Below, in pieces: positions 1 through 5,246 of a stretch of 37,163 nucleotides of DNA (its first letter is position 1; every line of letters starts with the position of its first letter). The notes under the pieces are model-generated. The model was not told the origin of the DNA. It was given only the letters and a program-made list of their open reading frames with translations, and did not search any database. This stretch comes from a virus. The position numbers and the translations under genes are program-made. The DNA lies in the IMG/VR virus record IMGVR_UViG_3300031841_004194, positions 1-37,163 of that record. One strand, given 5' to 3'.

Positions 1-7
1 CGCTCAT
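1..7 (-). CDS. start of a 31-aa cassette ORF split by the window ends (5' part)
   Basis: On the minus strand an ATG at 7-5 follows a GAGGA ribosome binding site with suitable spacing, directly after the attC-like site at 25-90. Only ATG AGC plus one base lies here. Joined to the 3' end of the window with a one-base overlap, the frame runs on into 37163-37074 and gives a 31-residue protein beginning MSGWDELSDT and ending FVKWKEGL. Exact end-to-end joining would instead hit a stop after five codons. Function unknown. Confidence 0.45.
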
Positions 8-24
8 AAGTTATCCTCGGTTTA

Positions 25-90
25 TAACAACCACATAAACTGCGATTGCTTATTCGCTGCGCTCAGCGCAACGCGTTATGGTTAAGGTTA
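25..90 (-). other. attC-like recombination site 1
   Basis: This imperfect palindrome starts on the minus strand at the TAA stop of the gene ending at 88 and finishes at GTTATAA. The arms pair through CAT, GCG and TTGC stretches with unpaired A residues on the plus strand, resembling the extrahelical bases of attC sites. An extra hairpin (GCGCTGAGCGC) lies in the centre. It is the least regular of the sites and the pairing was done by eye. Confidence 0.55.
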
Positions 91-384
91 TGTGTGAATA
101 CGCCCCGGTTGCCCCGGCTCATTGCTTCCAGTGCAATCAAGCCTCTGGTCGCTTGCTTTGGGGCAGCGTTTATTGCCGCACTCGCTACACACAATCATTC
201 TAGTTGCGGTTAAGGGTACTGAGTAAAGCGGCTGTTCCTGAATGGCTTTTTCGTAACCAGCTTGAAATGCGTATCGCATATCTTCTCTGCTGTACAGTAC
301 TTTTGCAGAATCGCTCATACCTAGATCAACGTAATCATCTATCCAGCTCAAAAAAACAGGCCACATTTCGCTTAAAGTTTTCAT
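88..384 (-). CDS. 98-aa phage protein with C-terminal cysteine motif, cassette-borne
   Basis: The start is ATG at 384, preceded by AAAGGA; an upstream TTG at 414 lies inside the attC-like site and is unlikely. The C-terminal third carries C-S-E-C-G-N-K-R-C-P-K-A, a further Cys in LDCTGSNEPGQPG, and a Gly-Pro-rich tail. I recognise this cysteine block from many small phage hypothetical proteins; it probably binds zinc. The N-terminal part is helical and acidic with no known fold. The gene sits between two attC-like sites and looks like a one-gene cassette. Function unknown. Confidence 0.8.
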   Translation of the reverse strand: MKTLSEMWPVFLSWIDDYVDLGMSDSAKVLYSREDMRYAFQAGYEKAIQEQPLYSVPLTATRMIVCSECGNKRCPKASDQRLDCTGSNEPGQPGRIHT

Positions 385-408
385 TTTTATCCTTTTGTTT
401 AAATTACA

Positions 409-467
409 TAACAAGTCACTGCACCTGACCGCGCAAAAAGAAGCGCGGCTGGTGAGCTAAGGTGTTA
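409..467 (-). other. attC-like recombination site 2
   Basis: A 59-bp imperfect inverted repeat has ends TAACA and TGTTA. The inner arms pair as CCGCGC with GCGCGG and CACC with GGTG around a loop of about 8 nt (AAAAAGAA). Plus-strand G and A appear to be unpaired and are separated by about six base pairs, matching the spacing seen at the sites at 10079 and 36999. It lies between the HTH gene and the 98-aa gene. Confidence 0.65.
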
Positions 468-473
468 TGTTTC

Positions 474-917
474 TTAATAGCGGCCTTGCTCGGCTTCTCG
501 AATCTCACAAAATCCAGCGTATCCAAAAAGGGCTATTAGTGCGTCTTCGTCGTCAACAAGATCGAAATCAATATCAGTGAATTTGTTGGCCGCATCATGA
601 AATATATCAACAAGCTCTTGATTTGATTCGTCATCAGAAATAGTTGCTTCATCTTTTCTGCTGCTATTTACGCGCTTAATCTCAGCTAAAATAAAATCTA
701 AAACCGGCTGCATTCTTTCAATCATTTCAAAATCCCTATATTTATTGTTTCTTCTTAGCAAGCATTCAATTGCCAGTGCGGTTTGTGTCATTACTTCTTT
801 GTCGCCGCGCTCTAAATTCACAATGTTTCTTTTGCTTGTCCAGCCAAGCAGCGAGGCAAATTCGGTTTGGTTTAAGCCCAGCAGTTGCCGGGCTAATCTG
901 GTCTGTTTCGCATTCAT
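474..917 (-). CDS. HTH (XRE-type) regulator, 147 aa
   Basis: Residues about 3-55 form a helix-turn-helix of the XRE/Cro type (LLGLNQTEFASLLGW, then NIVNLERGDKEV). The remaining 90 residues are acidic, with a cluster of Asp near the C-terminus and no catalytic motif I recognise. The ATG at 917 overlaps the stop of the 62-aa gene upstream (ATGA), so the two are translationally coupled. It probably represses its own promoter, since two matching palindromes flank and overlap the promoter at 1149-1211. It is not the CI repressor, which lies at 4185. It could be an antitoxin-like autoregulator. Confidence 0.75.
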   Translation of the reverse strand: MNAKQTRLARQLLGLNQTEFASLLGWTSKRNIVNLERGDKEVMTQTALAIECLLRRNNKYRDFEMIERMQPVLDFILAEIKRVNSSRKDEATISDDESNQELVDIFHDAANKFTDIDFDLVDDEDALIALFGYAGFCEIREAEQGRY

Positions 918-1102
918 TTAACAAATACACCTTCGCGTAACATGAAGTTAAATTTAGTCGTAAAGCTCTTTACTTTTTCGCCTGTTTCCAGATTAATGTA
1001 TCGAGTGTTCTTTTTTCCAATTTCAACGATTTCAATCTCAAAACCGTGGTTAGTGTTCTTAAGAATGTCGCCTTTTTTTAGTTCGTCTACTGATTTGATC
1101 AT
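914..1102 (-). CDS. 62-aa partner of the HTH regulator
   Basis: A small basic protein rich in beta-strand-forming residues (KKGDILKNTNHGFEIEIVEIGKK...), suggesting a small barrel; no family recognised. The start at 1102 follows GGAG at 8-nt spacing. It is the first gene of a two-gene unit with the HTH gene and shares a 4-nt ATGA overlap with it. The unit has its own promoter and operators, unlike most cassettes. It could be the effector of a toxin-antitoxin-like pair, but nothing in the sequence shows toxicity. Confidence 0.65.
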   Translation of the reverse strand: MIKSVDELKKGDILKNTNHGFEIEIVEIGKKNTRYINLETGEKVKSFTTKFNFMLREGVFVK

Positions 1103-1119
1103 TGTCTTAGCTCCGGTTT

Positions 1120-1138
1120 GTTAGGGATTTTCCCTAAC
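1120..1138 (-). other. hairpin in the 5' leader of the HTH operon
   Basis: GTTAGGGA TTT TCCCTAAC is a perfect inverted repeat with 8-bp arms. It lies between the promoter and the ribosome binding site of the 62-aa gene, so it would fold in the mRNA leader or serve as a further protein binding site. Confidence 0.5.
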
Positions 1139-1148
1139 TCTTGAAACT

Positions 1149-1177
1149 ATTATAGTGAACTTAGTTCACTTAATCAA
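1149..1177 (-). promoter_or_regulatory. promoter of the HTH/62-aa operon
   Basis: On the minus strand, TTGATT (1177-1172) and a perfect TATAAT (1154-1149) are separated by 17 nt. The spacer is almost entirely filled by the palindrome at 1154-1170, so a bound repressor would block polymerase. Confidence 0.75.
1154..1170. promoter_or_regulatory. operator 1 of the HTH operon
   Basis: AGTGAAC TTA GTTCACT is a perfect 17-bp palindrome lying between the -35 and -10 boxes. The sequence is shared with the second site 41 bp away. Confidence 0.75.
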
Positions 1178-1194
1178 GTAAGCTATACAAATAA

Positions 1195-1211
1195 AGTGAA
1201 ATAAGTTCACT
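1195..1211. promoter_or_regulatory. operator 2 of the HTH operon
   Basis: AGTGAAA TAA GTTCACT differs from operator 1 at one arm position. The start-to-start spacing is 41 bp, near four helical turns, allowing repressor dimers to sit on the same face. It lies upstream of the -35 box. Confidence 0.7.
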
Positions 1212-1239
1212 ATGATTCAGGGTTGGCGCCATCAAAACA

Positions 1240-1303
1240 TAACAACACGCAGCAATCGGACTCTCATACGCTGCGCTCCTTCAAGCCGTTGTGCTCTGGG
1301 TTA
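1240..1303 (-). other. attC-like recombination site 3
   Basis: This 64-bp site begins on the minus strand with the TAA stop of the DUF3850-like gene and ends at GTTATG. The arms pair as GCA-CAA-CGG against GCA(G)CAA(T)CGG, leaving an unpaired G and an unpaired T on the plus (bottom) strand. The same two extrahelical bases are classical in integron attC sites. This is the most canonical of the sites in the window. Confidence 0.7.
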
Positions 1304-1552
1304 TTCTTCTATCACATCCCCAGTTAACGAGAACCCAAACACAACCTGATTGCTTGGTTGGTTGTAGTTTGACACGTATGTAATTTCCGCAAGCTGTGCT
1401 CGTCCTGTTGGGGTTTCTTTTTCTTGCTCAATTAAGTAAACGGTGTCGCCTTTTTGGAAGCCGCGATCATCGTTATTTCTAATCTCAAAGTTCTTCTCAC
1501 CCCTGATTGCAGACTCGAAAAAAGCGGGTAGTATTTTTAGGTGATGCATCAT
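1301..1552 (-). CDS. DUF3850/ASCH-like small protein
   Basis: 83 aa. The segment HLKILPAFFESAIRGEKNFEI followed by RNNDRGF-type residues and QKGDTVYL matches the DUF3850 branch of the ASCH superfamily, small PUA-like barrels thought to bind RNA or modified nucleobases and common in phages. The start is the first of two adjacent ATGs at 1552, preceded by AAGGA. The stop codon forms the edge of the attC-like site at 1240-1303, so the gene may be the first cassette of the array. Its start lies 10 nt beyond the stop of the excisionase-like gene. Confidence 0.75.
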   Translation of the reverse strand: MMHHLKILPAFFESAIRGEKNFEIRNNDDRGFQKGDTVYLIEQEKETPTGRAQLAEITYVSNYNQPSNQVVFGFSLTGDVIEE

Positions 1553-1562
1553 TTTTTAATCC

Positions 1563-1859
1563 TTAAACCACTTTTAATGTGTTTGATGTTTTTAGGGGTT
1601 GCCGTGGTTTTCTGCCTTTTGGTATTTTTATTTGGCGTACTGATTGCTGTTGTGCGGCTTGGTTATAGTTTGACTTTACCCAGTCTTCCATCGCGCGGGT
1701 GCTTATCCATAAGCTGCCAACGGGGTCTTTGAAGATGTGTTTGCCTTCGCGAATGTTGCCTTTGCTTTTCCAGCTGCGCACGGTGGTTTCTTTTTTGTCG
1801 TTTTGGGCGCACCAGACTTTTAGTGGCACCAAATCTTGTGTTTGTTTGTTATTTAGCAT
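1563..1859 (-). CDS. excisionase-like DNA-binding protein
   Basis: 98 aa. A winged-helix pattern is visible: LKVWCAQNDKKETTVRSWKSKGNI, then REGKHIFKDPVGSLWISTRAMEDW, followed by a basic tail (QIKIPKGRKPRQPLK). This is the usual shape of small phage Xis/AlpA-type proteins, which bend attP DNA and direct the integrase toward excision. The position at the distal end of the pL-type operon on the integrase side fits. The start codon lies within the previous gene (11-nt overlap). It could instead be a general regulator. Confidence 0.55.
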   Translation of the reverse strand: MLNNKQTQDLVPLKVWCAQNDKKETTVRSWKSKGNIREGKHIFKDPVGSLWISTRAMEDWVKSNYNQAAQQQSVRQIKIPKGRKPRQPLKTSNTLKVV

Positions 1860-2010
1860 GACGGTATTGATATCTAGCTATGTGTACGAGTAAGCAGGCT
1901 GTAATGAATAGCGCTGCGCTAAAGCCGCCATATTGCAATTTTGCAGCGGCGTTGCCGAGCGATAAGTAAATAAGCGGTAGGGATTCGTATAAGAATTTTG
2001 GTAGTTTCAT
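1849..2010 (-). CDS. 53-aa membrane protein
   Basis: The start is ATG at 2010 with AGGTG upstream; an upstream start at 2073 would lie inside the previous gene. The protein has two hydrophobic stretches (LPLIYLSLGNAAAKL and GFSAALFITACLLVHIA) and a basic end, so it is probably a two-helix inner-membrane protein. It shares ATGA with the gene before it. Function unknown; small membrane proteins at this place in lambdoid phages are often involved in host takeover or superinfection exclusion. Confidence 0.7.
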   Translation of the reverse strand: MKLPKFLYESLPLIYLSLGNAAAKLQYGGFSAALFITACLLVHIARYQYRHAK

Positions 2011-2384
2011 AATCGCACCTGTATGGGTTGGTTTATGTTGCCAAGTGGTTTGGAGCCAAATACGCTGGCCCATTGTTGCTTTATGTTTGCTTTATTCACT
2101 GAACCGCAGGCGTTGCAGCGTGATTTGAACCCCGTTATGCTGGTTTGATGCGGTTCAAAATAATCAGTTGATTTGGTTTGGTGGCATCCGCTGCACGTTA
2201 GTTGCTCTGTTGCTGGGTTAGTGCCTGCTAGTGCGTTTTTTATGGCGTGTTCGGTGGTTAGACCGCTTTTTTTAAGCCTTGCTACTCGCTTAGTGAACGC
2301 CTGTAAGCTTGCAGCTGGCTTGTTGGCTTGATATATCGCCTTGGCTGATGAATATTGTTTGCCGTTGTAGGTTAGTTTAGTCAT
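2007..2384 (-). CDS. zinc-finger protein, 125 aa
   Basis: The C-terminal half has C64-x2-C67 and C90-x2-C93, spaced as in the zinc ribbons of HNH-type proteins, but without the His-Asn-His catalytic motif. The N-terminal half (YSSAKAIYQANKPAASLQAF, then KRVARLKKSGLTTEHAI) resembles the modular DNA-binding segments attached to phage endonucleases. It could be a DNA-binding regulator or a nuclease relic. It is part of the tightly overlapping pL-type operon. Confidence 0.65.
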   Translation of the reverse strand: MTKLTYNGKQYSSAKAIYQANKPAASLQAFTKRVARLKKSGLTTEHAIKNALAGTNPATEQLTCSGCHQTKSTDYFEPHQTSITGFKSRCNACGSVNKANIKQQWASVFGSKPLGNINQPIQVRL

Positions 2385-2387
2385 GGT

Positions 2388-2543
2388 TTAATGTTTGAAT
2401 GGTTGGAAGGTAACAACAATGTTAAGCCCGGCGGCAAGTAGCCAGTAGCTGGCTAGGTTTCGGTCGCCTTTTATGCCGTAGACGATGGCTGCGCCGATGC
2501 TTAGGGCGATCATTGCGATGGGGAATAGGAATTCAATTTTCAT
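2388..2543 (-). CDS. 51-aa membrane protein
   Basis: A short ORF shares ATGA with the stop of the exported protein upstream and ends 3 nt before the next ATG. It reads MKIEFLFPIAMIALSIGAA, a loop KGDRNLASYW, then a second hydrophobic segment LLAAGLNIVVTF. Two transmembrane helices are likely. The perfect fit between its neighbours supports it as a real gene. Function unknown. Confidence 0.7.
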   Translation of the reverse strand: MKIEFLFPIAMIALSIGAAIVYGIKGDRNLASYWLLAAGLNIVVTFQPFKH

Positions 2544-2908
2544 TGTTGTTCCTTGTTGATAATGAATACATCAATCGGTAGGTTGTAGCGCCAAATAGTT
2601 TGGTGTAGGCGAATGATGTATCGCTGGTCTTTGGGCTGGTCTACTATGAGCAATATGCCTGCGCGTTTGCCGGTGTGCATGGCGTAGAAGAGTGATTGAC
2701 CGATGGCTTCGTAGAATTTGCTGGCAAAGTCTACTTCTATTGCGTGCGTGGCGGTTAAGCAGTCTACTTGTGTGCCGTTGGGTAGCCTGTGTGGTGCGCC
2801 GTTTTGGGCTTTGCACCACGGTAGTTGATAGTCGCGCTCTAGTGCGTGGCTGGTGGTGGTTATTAACAGTAGGGTGATTGTAAGGAGTTTTTTCACGATT
2901 TTATCCAT
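2540..2908 (-). CDS. exported protein with possible PD-(D/E)XK-like core
   Basis: 122 aa with an N-terminal signal peptide (KKLLTITLLLITTTSHA, cleavage after about residue 22). The mature part has the pattern LERDYQLPWC...DCLTATHAIEVDFASKFYEAIGQSLFYA...GKRAGILLI...YNLPIDVFII. I recognise this as a widespread small bacterial and phage family. The D-x(n)-E-V-D-F and K-F-x-E-A-I-G-Q spacing resembles a nuclease fold, though activity is not established. It probably acts in the periplasm. The 3' end overlaps the 51-aa membrane gene by 4 nt. Confidence 0.7.
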   Translation of the reverse strand: MDKIVKKLLTITLLLITTTSHALERDYQLPWCKAQNGAPHRLPNGTQVDCLTATHAIEVDFASKFYEAIGQSLFYAMHTGKRAGILLIVDQPKDQRYIIRLHQTIWRYNLPIDVFIINKEQQ

Positions 2909-3174
2909 TGCATGATATGAGAGTGCATTTGTTTTATCTGCTGATCGTTATAGATTGATTGCTCTATGCAGGTTAGTTCATCGTTTTCTTTTATTTTAAA
3001 TAAGGCAGATGATATTTTTTCGAGGTCCTGTCCTTTATAAAATGCACTGAACTCAAGAGGGTTTATTGTTTGATGTACGCAGTAAAGAAAGTCAGGGTCT
3101 GAGTCTCGTTCTAATTCGTCTGCTAGGCGGGTTAGCTCGTTCTGTAGATTTAGATACCTAGTTAATGTATTCAT
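2893..3174 (-). CDS. 93-aa hypothetical protein
   Basis: A mostly helical acidic protein with no recognised motif. Its ATG overlaps the stop of the preceding gene (ATGA) and its 3' end overlaps the exported protein gene by 16 nt, so it is part of the same coupled operon. Function unknown. Confidence 0.65.
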   Translation of the reverse strand: MNTLTRYLNLQNELTRLADELERDSDPDFLYCVHQTINPLEFSAFYKGQDLEKISSALFKIKENDELTCIEQSIYNDQQIKQMHSHIMQWIKS

Positions 3175-3368
3175 TTAAACGACCCCGCTGTACGTGCGCG
3201 TTCTAGCTGATGCTGCCAGTTTTCGGCTAGGTCTTGTATTGTTTTTGTTTTTATGTTTGCGTTTATCATTTGAGACATAAGGTCACCACACAGTATTAGT
3301 TTTCGTAGTTCTTTTCTTTCAACGCTTTCTGAACGTTGATCTTTAACCATAAAGTTTGCTTTGTTCAT
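3171..3368 (-). CDS. 65-aa hypothetical protein
   Basis: A small, basic, helical protein with no known motif. It starts one base after the stop of the 52-aa gene and overlaps the next gene by ATGA. Function unknown. Confidence 0.6.
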   Translation of the reverse strand: MNKANFMVKDQRSESVERKELRKLILCGDLMSQMINANIKTKTIQDLAENWQHQLERARTAGSFK

Positions 3369-3369
3369 A

Positions 3370-3528
3370 TTAGCGTGATGGCCGATTTATATGCAGGCGA
3401 GTGCATACTGGATAGCCTTTTGCTTTTTCCCAGCGTTTTGCCCAGTTGTCGCGGCGTTTTGTGTTGTTAATGATTTGCTCTAGCTTGCGTTGTGGTTCGC
3501 TGCTGCTGGTATGGTTTGAACGTTTCAT
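3370..3528 (-). CDS. 52-aa basic protein, first gene of the pL-type operon
   Basis: The ATG at 3528 follows AAAGGC about 23 nt after the predicted transcription start. The product is highly basic (many Lys and Arg, with a WAKRWEKAKG stretch) and could bind nucleic acid. As the first gene behind the CI/Cro-controlled leftward promoter it occupies the place of an N-type antiterminator or early regulator, but no sequence evidence decides this. Confidence 0.6.
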   Translation of the reverse strand: MKRSNHTSSSEPQRKLEQIINNTKRRDNWAKRWEKAKGYPVCTRLHINRPSR

Positions 3529-3555
3529 TTTTTTGCCTTTTTGGATAATGTAGAG

Positions 3556-3599
3556 TTAATATATACGTAATGTATACATTAAGTCAACAAAATGTATAT
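3556..3599 (-). promoter_or_regulatory. pL-type promoter with operator
   Basis: On the minus strand TTGACT (3587-3582) and TATATT (3563-3558) are 18 nt apart. The operator TATACG-TAA-TGTATA (3562-3576, plus strand) sits between and over the -10 box. The 44 bp are nearly identical to 4857-4900 at pR, with about six differences, so the same repressors should control both promoters. Confidence 0.8.
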
Positions 3600-3615
3600 T
3601 ATTTTTTTAAGGGCA

Positions 3616-3640
3616 ATAAAAAACCCGCCGTGGCGGGCCT
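3616..3640 (-). terminator. terminator after the repressor operon
   Basis: On the minus strand a GC-rich hairpin (CCCGCC at 3624-3629 pairing with GGCGGG at 3632-3637) is followed by a run of T. It ends the transcript of cI and the zinc-ribbon gene just ahead of pL. Confidence 0.8.
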
Positions 3641-3663
3641 TGATAATTTAGTTTTAGGGTAGG

Positions 3664-4149
3664 TTAATTTAAATCTAACCCTCTTTCGCTGTATGTGCCT
3701 ATGTCTTTACCTGTGTATTTATCTCTGATGAAGAGAATGCTGTTTGTTGAATCTGAGATAAAATAATATAGAAAGACGTTTCTGGTGAATAGTTTTTTGT
3801 CATCTATATTGAGGTTGTAAAACGCGCTATCAACATATAGTCTTGGTAGTAGTTGTGGCTGCTTGTCTACCTTGTAGAAAATGCCGGAAGATATAAGTTT
3901 GTTGGTAAGCTCTAACCGCTTGGCTTGCTTTCCGTCGTCGGGGTGGCTTTGTTGTGTGGCTGGTCGGTATGTTGATGTCTTTGATGCATTGATAAATTGA
4001 GTAACTATGAATATAGCAAAGAGTGTTATTGCCACGTAATATGCGATGTTTAATATTGATGGCGATGTCTTATCGTCACCACAATGTGGGCAGGTTTTGG
4101 CGTTTTGGCTGTATTCCTTATTACATTCTTTGCAGATTATTAATGACAT
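3664..4149 (-). CDS. zinc-ribbon membrane protein, lysogenic operon
   Basis: 161 aa from ATG 4149. The N-terminus has a zinc ribbon (C-K-E-C about residues 6-9, C-P-H-C about 21-24), then a transmembrane helix (IAYYVAITLFAIFIVTQF, about 34-52), then about 110 residues of unknown fold facing the other side. It lies directly behind cI on the same strand, so it should be expressed in the lysogen. That fits a superinfection-exclusion or host-modifying membrane protein, as inference from position only. A longer ORF from 4224 would overlap cI and lacks a good start. Confidence 0.75.
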   Translation of the reverse strand: MSLIICKECNKEYSQNAKTCPHCGDDKTSPSILNIAYYVAITLFAIFIVTQFINASKTSTYRPATQQSHPDDGKQAKRLELTNKLISSGIFYKVDKQPQLLPRLYVDSAFYNLNIDDKKLFTRNVFLYYFISDSTNSILFIRDKYTGKDIGTYSERGLDLN

Positions 4150-4184
4150 CTTGAGCCCTTGATATTGGTTGCCTTGAGTAGTTA

Positions 4185-4820
4185 TTACACCCAAGTTTTT
4201 AATGATTGTACAACAACGCCGCATAACCTGGCATCGGCTTGCATTTCCATAATGGGGTAACGGGGGTTGATGGGCTTTAGATAGCGTTTCCCGCCATCTA
4301 TCACTAGTTGTTTACAAGTTGCTTCGGTGTTGCCGTTTTGGATAACGATAACAATGCTGTTGTGTTCTGCGATGCGAAGCGGGTCTACGATAACAATTTC
4401 ATTGTCTTTTATATCAGGTTCCATTGAATCGCCTTGTATGCGCAGTGCAAAGGCGTTTTCGCTGGTTGTGACGGTGCTTAAAACCCAATCTTGCTCATCT
4501 TTTGGGTCGTAGTTGTCGCCAATGTCTTTCCAGTTGCCTGCGGCGACACTTGAGATAAGGGGGACGGGTTTAGAATGCACTTGGTAGGTGTTTGGGGCTT
4601 CTTTAACAGCATGGGGCGATTTGCTGGTTCCTTCTGAGAGCCAAGCTGGGTCAACGCCTAAAACATCACAGGCTTTTATAAAATGCGCTCTGGGGATGCC
4701 TCCTCGAACTTTCCATAGGTTTACGTTTTGTGGTTCGGTGCTCATTTTTCTAGCAAATTCTGCTTGGCTGATGCCTTTTTGCTTAAGTGCTAGGTCTAGT
4801 CTTTCTCTAAATTTTTCCAT
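4185..4820 (-). CDS. cI: CI-type repressor, LexA/S24 family
   Basis: 211 aa from ATG 4820. An N-terminal HTH (QAEFARKMSTEPQNVNLWK) is followed by a peptidase S24 domain. The Ala-Gly cleavage site (VAAGN) is at about 94-95, the catalytic Ser in GDSMEP at about 132 and the general-base Lys in TCKQL at about 170. RecA-stimulated self-cleavage should trigger induction. It is divergent from cro across shared operators. Its -10 box (TATACT, 4834-4829) ends 8 nt before the ATG and no Shine-Dalgarno is present, so the transcript is probably leaderless. A TTG at 4826 is an unlikely alternative start. Confidence 0.93.
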   Translation of the reverse strand: MEKFRERLDLALKQKGISQAEFARKMSTEPQNVNLWKVRGGIPRAHFIKACDVLGVDPAWLSEGTSKSPHAVKEAPNTYQVHSKPVPLISSVAAGNWKDIGDNYDPKDEQDWVLSTVTTSENAFALRIQGDSMEPDIKDNEIVIVDPLRIAEHNSIVIVIQNGNTEATCKQLVIDGGKRYLKPINPRYPIMEMQADARLCGVVVQSLKTWV

Positions 4821-4828
4821 ATACAAAA

Positions 4829-4857
4829 AGTATAGTTATTAATTGTTACCAAATATA
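4829..4857 (-). promoter_or_regulatory. pRM-type promoter of cI
   Basis: TATACT at 4834-4829 (minus) has only a weak -35 (TATATT, 4857-4852) at 17-nt spacing, overlapping the operator region. A weak -35 is typical of a promoter that needs activation by its own repressor. The start site would fall at or within 1-2 nt of the cI ATG. Confidence 0.6.
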
Positions 4858-4900
4858 TATACGTATTGTTGACTTACTGTATACGTTTCGTATATATTCA
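4857..4900 (+). promoter_or_regulatory. pR-type promoter with operator
   Basis: TTGACT (4869-4874) and TATATT (4893-4898) are 18 nt apart. The perfect operator TATACG-TTT-CGTATA (4880-4894) fills the spacer and reaches into the -10 box. A second half-site TATACG (4858-4863) lies just upstream of the -35. The 44-bp segment matches the pL segment. Confidence 0.85.
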
Positions 4901-4904
4901 ACAC

Positions 4905-5105
4905 ATGAGTAAATTAGATAAAGCAATTGAAATTGTTGGCAGTCAGGCAATGTTAGCTAAACAGCTAGGTGTTACTCCACCTGTTGTATTCCACTGGAAG
5001 AAACGAGGTGTTCCTGCAAAGTATTGTCGGAAAATCCAGAAAATAACGGGTGACGCTGTTATTGCCTCTGATCTTCGCCCCGATGTGTTTGGGGATGCTG
5101 GCTGA
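4905..5105 (+). CDS. cro: Cro-type repressor (YdaS-like HTH)
   Basis: 66 aa. MSKLDKAIEIVGSQAMLAK followed by QLGVTPPVVFHWKKRGVPAKYC is a Cro/YdaS-like helix-turn-helix that should bind the same operators as CI. The ATG at 4905 lies 7 nt past the -10 box with no ribosome binding site, so the mRNA should start at or very near the AUG. It is the first gene of the rightward operon. Confidence 0.9.
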   Translation: MSKLDKAIEIVGSQAMLAKQLGVTPPVVFHWKKRGVPAKYCRKIQKITGDAVIASDLRPDVFGDAG

Positions 5106-5155
5106 TGTTTTATTACTTGCATATATCATTTTTACACTCGCTTGGTTGGCGTGTT

Positions 5156-5183
5156 GCCCGTTCCTGTTGGTTCGGGCTTTTTT
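5156..5183 (+). terminator. possible early terminator after cro
   Basis: GCCCG (5156-5160) pairs with CGGGC (5173-5177) around a 12-nt loop and is followed by six T. The stem is short, so termination is probably partial, like lambda tR1. Confidence 0.5.
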
Positions 5184-5246
5184 ATTTAACGTGGGTTTAT
5201 TGTGCGCCTTTTGGCGTACGTGGTGTATCGCCCAAAAGGAGGTTTT

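Larger units (their letters stand above)
1..1567 (-). mobile_element. integron-like cassette array (left part)
   Basis: Read on the minus strand, this stretch is a series of short gene units, each ending in a 59-66 bp imperfect inverted repeat bounded by TAAC and GTTA: sites at 1240-1303, 409-467 and 25-90. The stop codons of the genes ending at 1301 and 88 supply the first bases of the following site, and next-gene start codons lie 18-25 nt past the sites at 25-90 and 409-467. This is the layout of integron gene cassettes. The array continues across the presumed circular junction into 36784-37163. No IntI is encoded, so it resembles a CALIN (attC cluster lacking an integrase). The upstream edge at about 1567, a GTT in the excisionase-like gene's last codons, is a guess. 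Confidence 0.6.

Noticed and set aside
409-467. Reading the attC-like sites simply as transcription terminators
   Set aside because: They lack T tracts, have conserved TAAC/GTTA ends and unpaired bases, and are joined to stop codons, which fits attC better; the alternative stays open for 36999-37076.
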